Shown here piece by piece: positions 9,090 through 18,680 of a stretch of DNA of 64,000 nt. The notes beneath the pieces were generated by a model, which was not told where the DNA came from, ran no database searches, and saw nothing but the letters and a program-made list of their open reading frames with translations. The translations under genes and the position numbers were made by a program. Origin of the DNA: Deltaproteobacteria bacterium (GTDB taxonomy: Bacteria; JAGRBM01; JAHCIT01); contig JAHCIT010000009.1 of assembly GCA_026129095.1 (NCBI GenBank), positions 96,915-160,914 of the forward strand, read 5' to 3'. The first letter of the stretch is position 1, and each line of letters opens with the position of its first letter.

Positions 9090-9605
9090 GTGCCTGAAAT
9101 AACTGACCGGCGGTACATGAGGATGAAGGTGCTGCGCCCGCTATCCTTCACCTATGAGGACGAAACCTATGAAGCCGAGCTACGGGATATCTCACTCTGC
9201 GGCGCACTCGTCATTTCCGACGTGCCGGTGGAGACTGGCCGCCGTGTCCAGCTGGAAATAACGCTGCCGGAAACCGCCGAACCGGTCCGGGTGAACGGCA
9301 AGATCGTCCGCCTTCTCTCCCTTTCCGCCGGACTCGGCAACGGATTCGGGGTGGATTTCACGGTTGTTTCGCTTTCCAACCGTGAAATCATCGATGGATA
9401 CGTCCGGTCCACATTCCGGCACTTCCGCAGACTCCAGTTCGAACTGAGCAAGTTCGATGTAGACTGGGACACGGTCAACAGGCTGATTCCCCACACATAC
9501 CTGCCGGTACGGAACTATTCGGCGGAAACCCTGAGGAGCCTGGTGACAATCGAACTGGAGAGTTTCCGTCTGCGAAAAGTGGTTTCCGCCAGCGCGAACG
9601 GTTAA
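9090..9605 (+). CDS. PilZ-domain protein (putative c-di-GMP receptor)
   Basis: From GTG 9090, eight bases after CTGGAG, the protein has 171 residues. The c-di-GMP signature is complete: R7-xxx-R11 in DRRYMR and D33-I-S-x-x-G38 in DISLCG, followed by beta strands (VNGKIVRL, GFGVDFTVV). The C-terminal 70 residues are helical and charged and match nothing I recognise. PilZ proteins relay c-di-GMP to motility or exopolysaccharide machinery. A TATAAAAT at 8981-8988 may be the -10 of its promoter. The small ATPase gene follows after 12 bases, so the two are probably co-transcribed. Confidence 0.8.
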   Translation: MPEITDRRYMRMKVLRPLSFTYEDETYEAELRDISLCGALVISDVPVETGRRVQLEITLPETAEPVRVNGKIVRLLSLSAGLGNGFGVDFTVVSLSNREIIDGYVRSTFRHFRRLQFELSKFDVDWDTVNRLIPHTYLPVRNYSAETLRSLVTIELESFRLRKVVSASANG

Positions 9606-9617
9606 TAGGCGCGGGCG

Positions 9618-10205
9618 ATGAGTGCCAGAAAAGTGCCCAAGAAAATTGTCCTGACCGGAGGCCCCTGCGCCGGCAAGACGACCATCGCCGAAGTCCTCTC
9701 GCGGGCCTATGCCGGCGACATTGTGGTTGTGCCGGAGGCCGCCTCGACCCTGTTCAACGGCGGATTTCCCCGGTGGCCGGAACGCGAATCGCGGGCGGCG
9801 CTTCAGCGAAGCGTGTACCGGGTCCAGAACGAACTGGAAGTGGTCTATCGGGCCCACCATCCAAACCAGCTTCTGGTCCTGGATCGCGGAACCGTTGACG
9901 GCGCGGCCTACTGGCCCGATGGACCCGACGCCTTTTTCCAGACCATGCAGACCTCCCTTGAAGCTGAACTTGGCCGCTATCACCAGGTCATCTATCTGGA
10001 GAGCGCCGGAGAAGAAGCCTACCTGATTCACGGCAAGCGCAATCCAAACCGAACAGAAACCTGGGCAGAAGCCCGGCATCTTGACGAACTGACGCGAGCC
10101 CTGTGGGAGAAGCACCCGGCGATGACCGTCATCCCCAACCAGCGCGCCTTCAGCGAGAAAATCTCGGCGGTGTTACGGATCGTCGAGCAGGCGATGACGG
10201 CCTAG
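9618..10205 (+). CDS. AAA_28 / NadR-Ttd14-like P-loop ATPase
   Basis: The 195 residues have a Walker A motif GGPCAGKTT at 14-22, a LVLDRGTVDGAAYWP region and a base/lid segment RNPNRTETWAEARHLDEL. These fit the AAA_28 group (Ttd14-like, distant from the NadR kinase domain), whose members are nucleotide or phosphoinositide kinases or small GTPase-like switches. The substrate is not evident. It lies directly downstream of the PilZ gene. Its 3' end overlaps the converging nucleotidyltransferase-like gene by four bases. Confidence 0.72.
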   Translation: MSARKVPKKIVLTGGPCAGKTTIAEVLSRAYAGDIVVVPEAASTLFNGGFPRWPERESRAALQRSVYRVQNELEVVYRAHHPNQLLVLDRGTVDGAAYWPDGPDAFFQTMQTSLEAELGRYHQVIYLESAGEEAYLIHGKRNPNRTETWAEARHLDELTRALWEKHPAMTVIPNQRAFSEKISAVLRIVEQAMTA

Positions 10206-11209
10206 CCGCTCCGGCCGGTGGCGCCGCCAATGAGCGTGCGCCGAAGCCCGTACCACAGCTCCCTGAAACGGTCCTGCGGGCGGTCCAGAAGCAGAATGGG
10301 AAAGAGGCTGCGCGGTCCGAAGCCAAGCGGCGCACGGCCCATGGTGCAGCGCCGAAGCAGCCGGTCATCACCGGCAACACTGCCGTGTTCCAGTTCTCCC
10401 AATGGCGTCCCCAGCAGGCTCGCCGCTGCCCCGAGCGCCAGCATGACAAGCCGCTTCTCACCGCTCTTGCCGGCAAGCACCTCAAATGCGGCAGCGCTAA
10501 TCTCTGTCTCCGGATGGCGCAGAAACCGGTCCAGGTCGTACAGGAACAGCAGGCGTTCACTGAAACCGTGCCAGGCGGCGTTCCTCGCCAGCCAGTAGAG
10601 CGCCGCCTCCGGCGTAAGCACAGGCCGTCCTGCATCCTTCGTCACAACAAAATCCGCAAACCGGAGCGGGCTCCCGGCGAATGGCCGGTCGTGAAGCTCC
10701 ACGACCGTGCGGAAATCCCCATCAGTACGGACAAACCGCCACGGCCCCTCCTGTTCCCGGTCGAGCCGGTCAGCCCTGGTGTCCATCAGTTCATAACCGG
10801 ACTGCCGGATTAGCAGCGCCATGTCGGCCCGGAAATCCGTGGGTACAATCAGGTCAATATCGCTCATGGGCCGCATCGCCGGGTCGATGCCCAGACGCTC
10901 AATCAGATCGGTCCCCTTGAGCGGTACGACGGGAATCCGGCTGCTCACGGCAGTCTCCAGCAGCTCACAGGCGACGTCGAGCTGAAGCACGGTTCTTGCC
11001 CGGATCGACCGGAGCAGCGGCGAGGAGGGGTCAACCCGTTCCATAACAGGCCCGGCAAGGCCGTGACCTGTAGCAGACTGAAACAGGGACGGACGGGGAG
11101 GAACCGGGAAAAGCACCCCCCGCAGGATCTTCACCAGCAGATTAAAATCGCCCGGCTCAGACTGGAACGCAACCGCGCCCTGTGAAGCAAAATTGTCTTT
11201 GTTTTCCAT
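10202..11209 (-). CDS. Nucleotidyltransferase-fold protein (NTP_transf_5-like)
   Basis: The 335 residues contain VVPLKGTDLIERLGIDPAMRPMSDIDLIVP. This is the pattern of uncharacterised NTP_transf_5 proteins, where GS is replaced by KG and the metal-binding pair appears as SDIDL. A second acidic site, VVELHD, follows about 70 residues later, as in minimal nucleotidyltransferases. The C-terminal third is helical (YWLARNAAWHGFSERLLFLYDLDRF), as is typical. Members often sit beside glycan or peptide biosynthesis genes, but nothing nearby specifies a substrate. It is divergent from the giant exoprotein gene. Confidence 0.7.
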   Translation of the reverse strand: MENKDNFASQGAVAFQSEPGDFNLLVKILRGVLFPVPPRPSLFQSATGHGLAGPVMERVDPSSPLLRSIRARTVLQLDVACELLETAVSSRIPVVPLKGTDLIERLGIDPAMRPMSDIDLIVPTDFRADMALLIRQSGYELMDTRADRLDREQEGPWRFVRTDGDFRTVVELHDRPFAGSPLRFADFVVTKDAGRPVLTPEAALYWLARNAAWHGFSERLLFLYDLDRFLRHPETEISAAAFEVLAGKSGEKRLVMLALGAAASLLGTPLGELEHGSVAGDDRLLRRCTMGRAPLGFGPRSLFPILLLDRPQDRFRELWYGLRRTLIGGATGRSG

Positions 11210-11294
11210 AGGTTACTGTGAGCCTAATCATGGCATTCAGCACCACTTCAGCCTACAATATCACAAGCTGACCCGAGGGCTGGCCTGTGCAATT

Positions 11295-11319
11295 TTGTGC
11301 GGCCACCGATAGCGCACAA
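11295..11319. repeat. Inverted repeat upstream of the giant exoprotein gene
   Basis: TTGTGCG at 11295-11301 and CGCACAA at 11313-11319 are perfect complements separated by eleven bases. The repeat ends eight bases before the ATG at 11328. It could be an operator or a 5'-UTR hairpin limiting access to the weak ribosome-binding site. It lies in the 118-base gap between divergent genes, which contains no other feature I can support. Confidence 0.4.
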
Positions 11320-11327
11320 CGAGCCGG

Positions 11328-14300
11328 ATGCAGAGCAGACTGAACCATACGAAATGCAAACCCAAGCAGCAGAGGCGGCGGCCGTTTCTGGCCGCGCTCG
11401 TGCTGGCCGCTGCCATGGTCGCCATTGAAAAGCCGGCGGACGCATTCATCACCGGATTCGACACCACGCTGGTTCCGCCTGCACCGAACAACTCGCTGGT
11501 GCTCGAGGTGCCGGCGGGTCAGCGTGGCACGGTCAGCGCGCTGGTATTTCCCTACAGCGGCGGCACCCCGGCGGCGGCTAACGACCATTTCGGCAATAAC
11601 CAGGACGGCGGGTTCGCCTGGAACGTGGATGACTGTGCCGGAGCAAAGTACGCCGTCAGGTGGGATCCGGCTGGCGGAGGCGGCGCCGGGGGCGTCCGCC
11701 ACTACGGCCTCACCAGTTGCAACGGAAACACGGGGAGATCCGGGCTGTTCAACGAGGTCTCCCGAACCCAGACCAACTTCAACGTCACCCCGTTCGGCGA
11801 CCTGGAAGCCGTGATCCGGATGGAAACCTTCCAGAATGGCGCAGGAGGCGGACAGAACCGCCAGATGCGCGTCGTCCAGAAGACGGTCATCCGCAACAAC
11901 AACCAGTGGTTCGGCCAGAGCTACCGGTTCACCAATGAAAGCGGTGTCAACTACAGCGACGGCGGCGGCGGACTGTGGTTCTTCAGCGGTGTGGACTGGA
12001 ACTTCTGCCAGAACTTCAACAACGACGATTCAATCTATGACGCCGCCAGCGACACGATCATCGGCAACAAGCAAACAGCCTCCGTGCCGGCTACCTGCGG
12101 AGCCGGAAACTTCGTTGCCGGGGGATTTACCGCTCGCTGCACAGCGGGCGGATGCGCGCCGACCTGGACTTCCGACGTGCGCCGCTGCGCCGCCTACAAC
12201 ACGATCTGGAGCGACATGAACAGCAATGCCGGGACCGGCGGATGCCCGTACGGCGGTGACGCGGGAACTTACCTGCGCTGGAACCTGGGCGCCCTCAATG
12301 CCGGTGCGACCACAATTCTTCCGATCATCTGGTCATACCAGCAGAGCAGTTCCGTCGCCAATGCCCGCACGGCGGTCATCAATAGCATCCAGACCGGCAT
12401 GCCCCAGCGGTACAACGCCTCCGCCATTGACATCACCTTCTCTCCGGAAACCAGCGGCGACCGGTACAACTCCCTCCTGACCGCGAACCTGACCATCGGC
12501 GGGAACGTGGGCCTCCGGGGCTGGGTAGACGTAACGGTTCCGTCAAACCTTTCCATCACCGGACCGGCTGGATGTCTTGTTGGAAGCCAGGCCATGACGG
12601 CCGTTGATCTGGCCGTTCCCAGCCCCGAGTCGGCCAGCGTCGGAACCTATAACCGCTCGCTGGCGAGCTGCGCCGCCGGTGTCCATACCGTCAATCTCTG
12701 CTCGAACCTCACCGATGATTCGACGCCCGGTGACGATTGCGTCTCCCGGACCTTCACCATTTCGACGTTCCTGATCGAGCCGGACGGCAACACGACCGCC
12801 GCACCGGGCGATACAGTCAACTACCCGGTCAGCACCTACAAGGACTCCACCGGCACGCAAACCTACGATTTCACGGTCAGCGCGTCCTCGCAGGGATGGA
12901 CCACACAGCTCTGGTACATCGGCCCGGTAATCGGGGCGTGCGGCGCGCCGCCCTGCCTGATGGCCGAGGACACCGACGGGAACGGCACCTGGGATACCGT
13001 CACCGCCGCCTTTGACACGAACAGCAACGGCAACCCCGATTTCGGCGTCTCCAACGGAATCAACAACGGCGCGGGCGCCGGTTCCCCGCGCCTGCAGATC
13101 CGCAAGCTCATACCAGTTACGGAAGGGTCTGGAATCACCGACGAAACCGTGTTGACGGGAACTGAGGGAGCCAATACCGACACGCTGACCGTGACGACCT
13201 CCACGACGGCGCCCACGCCCGTCACCAAGACGCTTCATCTGCACCCGGCCAACCAGATGAACACGTTCCCGGACACGCAGGTCGCGGCCAGCAACACCGC
13301 TGTCGCCCCGGCCTCGACCATTTTCTGGCAGCAGACAACCGCCTTCGCCACCGGGTTCAACATTCTGGGCGCGGGAAACATTGTCGGGCAGATGTACGTC
13401 GGGACCGCCGGTGCGAACCGGAGTGTCACCTTTACCCTGCTCACGACCGGCCCCAGCGGCTGCCCGGCGAACCTGGGAGCGGTCACCCAGAACATCAATC
13501 AGCCGGCGGCCAACCCTGCGCTCACGACCGTCAATTTCGCCAGCATTCCCACCCTGGAGGTTCCCGCAGGCTGCCGCGTGGTGCTGGCCATCACCAACAA
13601 CACGGTCACGGCCGGCAACCTCACGGTCTATCACGACAACCAGGGGACCGGGCACCGCAGCCGCATCAACTTCACAACGACGAGCTTCGTGCGCGTGGCG
13701 GACATGGACCTTTATTCCGGCGCCTGCCCGGGCACGACGCCCGTCCTGTCGATCGCCCCCACCGGCGCGCCGGGGCCCGACGGCATCACTGCCTGCCTGC
13801 GGGCGGTCATCAGCGATCCGTTCGGCGCGGGCGACATCGGTGCGCCCCCGCCCACACCCGTCAACTTTGCCAAGATTTCGGTCACCGACCCGTTCGGCAG
13901 CTACATGTGCTACCAGGGCGTCGGCAATCCCTCCACCAACTGCAACCGCATCAACAACCTGGAGATGAACTTCCTGTCGGCGACAGCCTCCAGCAACACG
14001 TACACGTTCGGTATTCCGATACCGTCCAAGCATCCGACCTCCGGCGACCAGCAGGCCCAGGCCCAGACCGGGACCTATGAAGTCACGGTCACCGGCTACG
14101 AATCCAATGGCGTCACCTATACCCGGTCTTTCACCTTCTTCGTGACCGCCGCACTGGCCGCCAAACTGCTGTCCTTCGAGGGCAGCGGCTATGAAAACCG
14201 AAACGACATTCGCTGGCTCACCGGGCAGGAGATCGACACGCTCGGCTACAACATCTACCGGAGTGACCTGCCGGACCGGGGCTTCGTTTCGGTCAATCCG

Positions 14301-17300
14301 TACCTGATCAAGGGGCTCGGCTACTCGGCCGTGGGCGGCGCCTACCAGTTCGCTGACACCACCGTCGAAACAGGCCGCGGCTACTACTACATTCTCGAAG
14401 AGGTTGAATCGTCAGGAAGCACCCACCGCTACGGCCCCATTTTCGTGGAAGCCCGGCTGGACCATGAAGCGCCGCCCTCCGACTTCACCCACGCGAACAA
14501 CTATCTCACCAGCGTCGTTCCGCCCACCATTCTGGATCCGCTGCTACCGGCCGACGAGATGCCACCCGCACCGCCCGACGCCGCGACGCTCCGGACGAAC
14601 GAAACTCCGGCAGGAGGCGACACCCCGGCCCAGAGCCGCACGGTAGATGTGGAGATCATCCTCCCGGCTCCGGCGTGGTCCACGGTCGAGATCGGCGATG
14701 ACGCCTGGGACCGGATCGAGATGCACGGTCTCGACCTGGTGGCTCCCGCCGGATACCCGGCCGTTCCCGGCGCCACGTATCTCATCAAGGCTCCGCAGGG
14801 CACATTCACCGGGCACCAGATCACCGGCACGGACTGGTATCCCGACTACGGCCGGCAGATCCTCCCGGTTGCAGAAACCGGGCTTCCCGCCTCCGCACTG
14901 AATGACCTCGTTGGAGCCGACACTACCGAGCCGGGACCGCCCTCACCGGACGCCATCGTTTATGGGTCCGACGCGCTCTTCCCCTCCGATGCCGTTGTCG
15001 TGAGTCCACCGGTGGAGATCGGCGGCCAGCGGTTTGTCCCCGTGCATGTCACCGGATACCAGTGGAACCCCGTATCCGGCACGGGCCGCGTCATCCAGCG
15101 CATCACGCTGAAACTCCAGTTCACGGACGTGCAGGAGACCAATGCCCTGCCCGCCGTCGATACAGCCCTTCAGCGGCAATGGACACTTGCCTCCAGTCCT
15201 GCGGCCGTGAAGGTGCTGGTCGGCCATGACGGCATCCAGTCGGTGACGGCTGACGACCTGGGTGCAGCCGGGCTCACGCTCGGCGGCCCTGCCGCCAACA
15301 TCCAGTGCTTCCGGAAGGGGAAGGAAATTGCCGTCGATGTGATCGACGCGAACGTGAACGGCCTGTTCGATTCGGGCGACGGGATACTCTTTTACGGCGA
15401 GAACGACGCGGGTGAATACCGCCTCACCTCGGCCTACTGGTGCATGGCCGGTACCAGCCCGGGCCTCCGGCCTGAAATCGTGGACGCCCAGCCGGATATC
15501 GCCCCGCCGGTTCCAGAGGGGTCGTGGTTCCTCGCCAGCCACCGCTACGAGGAGGACAAGGTCTACTTCGAGACGCTGAATGCCCAGGACGAAGACCACT
15601 GGTTCTGGAAGACGCTATCGGCACAGGCAGGACAGAACGGCGCCCTGAACAACTTCACCGTCACCGCCAATGGGCTGAACACGGCCGGCCCGCTGGCGGC
15701 GGTGACGTTCCAGATCCGGGGGCAGACAGTCAGCACCGCCACACCGGTCAACAACCATCATGTCCGCGTGTTTATCAACGGCACGAAAGTGGATGATTTC
15801 CTGTTCACCGGCCGGGAACTGGTCACACGGCGCACGTCCTTCAGTTCATCGCTGCTTGCCTCCGGAAACAACACGGTCGCCTTCCAGGTGATTGGCGACC
15901 GGGTGTCGAGCGGATTCGTGACGAGCTGGCTCAACTGGATCCAGATCATCTATCCCCGCAGCTACCAGATGCAGGATGGCCGCCTCGACTTCACCACCCC
16001 CGGCGACGGCCGTTACATGGTGACGGACGTGGACGGGAACCCCTGTCTCTACGACGTTTCCGATCCGGTCAGGATCAAGAAACTGACCGGCGGAATGGCC
16101 TTCGGCGGAACGCTGACGTTTGCCGTCGCGGGCGACGCCCACAAGCGGATACTCACCGCCGTGACCCCAACAGGGGTGAGATACCCGCCCGTTCAGGCCA
16201 ATACGCCATCCACGCTGAACGATGTCCGCCGCCGGGCCGATTACATCGCCATCGGGCCGGACGACCTGCTCGCGGCAGCCGAGCCGCTGCTCCAGCACCG
16301 TGAACGAGAGGGGATGCGTGTCCTGCGCGCCCGCGTAAGCGACGTGATGGACGAGTTCGGCTGGGGAGACAGCGACCCGCTGGCCATCCGCGGGCTGTTC
16401 CGCCACGCCTGGCACCGGTTCCCGTCGAAACCCAAATACGCGCTGCTGGTGGGCGATGCCGACCAGGATGCCCGCGGAATGCTGGCTCCGCCCGCCGCGG
16501 GGAACCAGCACCAGACGCCGACGTTCCTCTACGACAATCCGCATTTCCGCGCACCGGCGGACAACTACCTCGCCCTCCTCGAAGGGTTCGATATCGTCCC
16601 GGATCTTGCGGTGGGGCGTCTTTCGGCCCGCAATGCCGGAGAAGTGACCGCCCAGGTGGAAAAGATTCTCGCCTACGAGGCGCAGCCGATGACCGCGCCT
16701 CATGTGCAAACCGTGACCCTCGTGGCCGACAACGCCATGAACAAGCCCGAGGACAAGCTGATCCGGGCACAAACCGAAAGTGATATCGTACCGATCGTCA
16801 CGGGCTCCGGCCGCTCGGTAAACCGGCTGTACCTGGCCGACGGTTCCCCCCCACCGAATCTGCCGGCGACGACGGCCGGTGTCGCCGGCAGCCTGAACGC
16901 GGGCTCCCTGCTGCTCTATTACCGCGGTCACGGCTCATCGCTCCTGTGGGCGGACGAGCAGATTTTCCGCACCCACAATCCGTTCCTTCCCATCGGACCC
17001 AGCAACCGCGAGGACTGGGACCTGGTGTCGAACACCGAGCGGCTCGCGGTTGTCACCACGTTCGGCTGCCTCGACGGAAACTACGTCAACCCCTACACGT
17101 CGTCGATGTCGGAAGTGGCTATGCGGCGTGCCGATTCGGGCGTCGCGGCCTACCTGGCAGGCAGCGGCCTCTCGACACCGCCTGCCCATTCGGCGGCCGC
17201 ACGGGCATTCTACGAAGCCGCCCTCGGGACCGGGCTCGTCCGGATCGGCGACGCCATGCGTGCTGCCATCATGGCCGCGGCCGGAGTGGGAGATGCCGAC

Positions 17301-18410
17301 AGCTTCCTGCTGACCTGGACCCTGTTTGGCGATCCGGCCATGCGGCTCAGGATCAACCATGCGCCAGTGATCGACGCGAAGGTACCCGCCTCGTGGGCCG
17401 GCAGTTCGTCCGTTCCGCTCGATGCACGCAACTCCGCCGACCCGAACGGCGATACGGTTTCCTTCCGCTGGACGCTCATCGACAGGCCCGCCGCCGCCAC
17501 CTCGGCCCAGATCCGCGGCGCCGAAACGGCCCGTGCGGTGCTGGTGCCTGGCGGGACGGGCCGCTACCGGGTACGGCTTACCGTGACAGACTCGTGGGGG
17601 CTGACCTCGCTCAGGGATTTCACCACCACTGTCCAGAGCCTCGACACCGACGGCGACCTGGACGGAATCCCCGATTCGGTCGAGATACTCCTCGGGACGA
17701 ATCCCAACAGCTCCGATTCCGATGGCGACGGCATTGATGACCTTACCGAACTGGGCGACTTCAGCCGGCCCTGGGATACCGACCGGGACGGCGTGATTGA
17801 CGCCCTCGACACCGATTCGGACGGCGACGGCATCAGCGACCGGCTGGAGGGCACCTCCGACACCGACGGCGACGGCGTGCCGAACTACCGCGACCTCGAC
17901 TCCGACGGCGACGGAAAGCCCGACAGCATTGAAGGGACGGGCGATCTCGACGGCGATGGCATCCCCAACTGGCTGGATGCCGACGACCACGACGGCCCGC
18001 TCGGCGACCCCGACATGGACGGCGTGACGAACCTCGTGGAAAACCTCTGTGGCAGCAGCCCGTGGCATTTCGATTCCGACCGGGACGGCATACCGGACGG
18101 CATCGAGGCATTTGTAACCGAAACCGGCTCGTTCGACCTGGACGGCTACCCGGCCGGCGCCATCCACAGCGACTGCGGCCTCCCCGACCGGGATGGCGAC
18201 GGCATCCCCGACATACTGGACCCCGATACGGACGGCGACGGCATCCCCGACCTTGTGGAAGGTGCCCGTGACCTGGACGGCGACGGCATCCCCAACTTCC
18301 GCGACCTCGACTCCGATGGCGACGGCATCCCCGACGCCGCGCTGGAAGACGGCTCGCCCAACTACGAGATCCCCGTCACCACCGAACCCCGCTTCGCAAT
18401 CGAAGAATAG
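11328..18410 (+). CDS. Giant exported protein with C25 (gingipain-type) protease domain and calcium-binding Asp repeats
   Basis: This 2,360-residue protein starts with a basic n-region, a hydrophobic core (LAALVLAAAMVA) and a likely cleavage after ADA at residue 39. Residues 40-1600 are Ser/Thr/Gly/Asn-rich and beta-rich, and probably form several extracellular domains I cannot name. Residues about 1635-2005 match the C25 fold: YIAIGPDDLL, YALLVGDAD, YYRGHG with His1868, FGCLDG with Cys1914, and LFGDPAMRLRI. Residues about 2010-2104 look PKD-like (LDARNSADPNGDTVSFRWTL). The rest is DxDGDGIPD-type repeats. No sorting signal is evident at the C-terminus. It is likely a secreted or surface cysteine protease maturing with calcium. 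Confidence 0.82.
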   Translation: MQSRLNHTKCKPKQQRRRPFLAALVLAAAMVAIEKPADAFITGFDTTLVPPAPNNSLVLEVPAGQRGTVSALVFPYSGGTPAAANDHFGNNQDGGFAWNVDDCAGAKYAVRWDPAGGGGAGGVRHYGLTSCNGNTGRSGLFNEVSRTQTNFNVTPFGDLEAVIRMETFQNGAGGGQNRQMRVVQKTVIRNNNQWFGQSYRFTNESGVNYSDGGGGLWFFSGVDWNFCQNFNNDDSIYDAASDTIIGNKQTASVPATCGAGNFVAGGFTARCTAGGCAPTWTSDVRRCAAYNTIWSDMNSNAGTGGCPYGGDAGTYLRWNLGALNAGATTILPIIWSYQQSSSVANARTAVINSIQTGMPQRYNASAIDITFSPETSGDRYNSLLTANLTIGGNVGLRGWVDVTVPSNLSITGPAGCLVGSQAMTAVDLAVPSPESASVGTYNRSLASCAAGVHTVNLCSNLTDDSTPGDDCVSRTFTISTFLIEPDGNTTAAPGDTVNYPVSTYKDSTGTQTYDFTVSASSQGWTTQLWYIGPVIGACGAPPCLMAEDTDGNGTWDTVTAAFDTNSNGNPDFGVSNGINNGAGAGSPRLQIRKLIPVTEGSGITDETVLTGTEGANTDTLTVTTSTTAPTPVTKTLHLHPANQMNTFPDTQVAASNTAVAPASTIFWQQTTAFATGFNILGAGNIVGQMYVGTAGANRSVTFTLLTTGPSGCPANLGAVTQNINQPAANPALTTVNFASIPTLEVPAGCRVVLAITNNTVTAGNLTVYHDNQGTGHRSRINFTTTSFVRVADMDLYSGACPGTTPVLSIAPTGAPGPDGITACLRAVISDPFGAGDIGAPPPTPVNFAKISVTDPFGSYMCYQGVGNPSTNCNRINNLEMNFLSATASSNTYTFGIPIPSKHPTSGDQQAQAQTGTYEVTVTGYESNGVTYTRSFTFFVTAALAAKLLSFEGSGYENRNDIRWLTGQEIDTLGYNIYRSDLPDRGFVSVNPYLIKGLGYSAVGGAYQFADTTVETGRGYYYILEEVESSGSTHRYGPIFVEARLDHEAPPSDFTHANNYLTSVVPPTILDPLLPADEMPPAPPDAATLRTNETPAGGDTPAQSRTVDVEIILPAPAWSTVEIGDDAWDRIEMHGLDLVAPAGYPAVPGATYLIKAPQGTFTGHQITGTDWYPDYGRQILPVAETGLPASALNDLVGADTTEPGPPSPDAIVYGSDALFPSDAVVVSPPVEIGGQRFVPVHVTGYQWNPVSGTGRVIQRITLKLQFTDVQETNALPAVDTALQRQWTLASSPAAVKVLVGHDGIQSVTADDLGAAGLTLGGPAANIQCFRKGKEIAVDVIDANVNGLFDSGDGILFYGENDAGEYRLTSAYWCMAGTSPGLRPEIVDAQPDIAPPVPEGSWFLASHRYEEDKVYFETLNAQDEDHWFWKTLSAQAGQNGALNNFTVTANGLNTAGPLAAVTFQIRGQTVSTATPVNNHHVRVFINGTKVDDFLFTGRELVTRRTSFSSSLLASGNNTVAFQVIGDRVSSGFVTSWLNWIQIIYPRSYQMQDGRLDFTTPGDGRYMVTDVDGNPCLYDVSDPVRIKKLTGGMAFGGTLTFAVAGDAHKRILTAVTPTGVRYPPVQANTPSTLNDVRRRADYIAIGPDDLLAAAEPLLQHREREGMRVLRARVSDVMDEFGWGDSDPLAIRGLFRHAWHRFPSKPKYALLVGDADQDARGMLAPPAAGNQHQTPTFLYDNPHFRAPADNYLALLEGFDIVPDLAVGRLSARNAGEVTAQVEKILAYEAQPMTAPHVQTVTLVADNAMNKPEDKLIRAQTESDIVPIVTGSGRSVNRLYLADGSPPPNLPATTAGVAGSLNAGSLLLYYRGHGSSLLWADEQIFRTHNPFLPIGPSNREDWDLVSNTERLAVVTTFGCLDGNYVNPYTSSMSEVAMRRADSGVAAYLAGSGLSTPPAHSAAARAFYEAALGTGLVRIGDAMRAAIMAAAGVGDADSFLLTWTLFGDPAMRLRINHAPVIDAKVPASWAGSSSVPLDARNSADPNGDTVSFRWTLIDRPAAATSAQIRGAETARAVLVPGGTGRYRVRLTVTDSWGLTSLRDFTTTVQSLDTDGDLDGIPDSVEILLGTNPNSSDSDGDGIDDLTELGDFSRPWDTDRDGVIDALDTDSDGDGISDRLEGTSDTDGDGVPNYRDLDSDGDGKPDSIEGTGDLDGDGIPNWLDADDHDGPLGDPDMDGVTNLVENLCGSSPWHFDSDRDGIPDGIEAFVTETGSFDLDGYPAGAIHSDCGLPDRDGDGIPDILDPDTDGDGIPDLVEGARDLDGDGIPNFRDLDSDGDGIPDAALEDGSPNYEIPVTTEPRFAIEE
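17647..18345 (+). repeat. Calcium-binding aspartate-repeat region (thrombospondin type 3-like)
   Basis: Within the giant gene, the C-terminal 230 codons repeat a DxDGDGIPD-type unit in varying lengths. At DNA level the unit GACGGCGACGGCATCCCC recurs, for example near 18228-18250, 18278-18294 and 18316-18333. Such Asp-rich loops bind calcium and stiffen stalks in extracellular proteins. The high DNA identity of neighbouring units suggests recent slippage or gene conversion, so copy number may vary between strains. Confidence 0.75.
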
Positions 18411-18435
18411 ACGGGTTCGCTTACCCAAAAATAAC

Positions 18436-18459
18436 GAGCCCGGGTTATACCCCGGGCTC
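18436..18459. terminator. Probable terminator after the giant gene
   Basis: GAGCCCGGG at 18436-18444 and CCCGGGCTC at 18451-18459 form a perfect 9-bp stem with a six-base loop, 25 bases after the giant gene's stop. A clear T-run follows only on the minus strand (the AAAAA at 18427-18431 reads as TTTTT). It may therefore act better against transcripts reading leftwards from the CRISPR side. Confidence 0.55.
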
Positions 18460-18557
18460 AAGGTTGTTCCGGAAGGTTGCCCAACCGGATTAACATTCAG
18501 TTTTTTGTTGTGTAGAATATTTTCCGCTTAGCGGACGAATATGTGCTTAGGGGATTG

Positions 18558-18597
18558 AAAAAATTTGCCCCAGGCCGTGGGTTACACGAACTGGGGC
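18558..18597 (-). terminator. tracrRNA intrinsic terminator
   Basis: On the minus strand GCCCCAG (18597-18591) pairs with CTGGGGC (18573-18567). Inside it CGTG and CACG form a second stem around TAACC. AAA and then TTTTTT (18563-18558) follow directly. This is a textbook Rho-independent terminator and fixes the 3' end of the tracrRNA. Confidence 0.88.
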
Positions 18598-18674
18598 TAG
18601 ATGCAATAAGCCTGCGGATTTTCACCTTTTGGGTGTCACCTTATTTTGGGTGCGGGCAGGCTCCAGTCAGTTAC
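18558..18674 (-). ncRNA. tracrRNA: tracrRNA of the type II-C CRISPR system
   Basis: On the plus strand, 18651-18674 matches 24 consecutive bases of the reverse complement of the CRISPR repeat, and TTTTG at 18644-18648 extends the match after a small bulge. Read on the minus strand, this anti-repeat begins GTAACTGACTGG and is followed by an AAAAT block. A hairpin comes next (CACC-CAAAA-GGTG), and then a terminator hairpin with a T6 run. A -35/-10 pair lies just upstream. The RNA would be about 117 nt and pair with crRNAs transcribed from the minus strand of the array for Cas9 loading and RNase III processing. It is divergent from cas9. Confidence 0.88.
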
Positions 18675-18680
18675 GCGACA

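Noticed and set aside
12543..14033. Antisense open frame of almost 500 codons within the giant exoprotein gene
   Set aside because: It is Arg/Gly/Asp/Val-rich shadow composition with no motif, and lies in the middle of a continuous sense frame.
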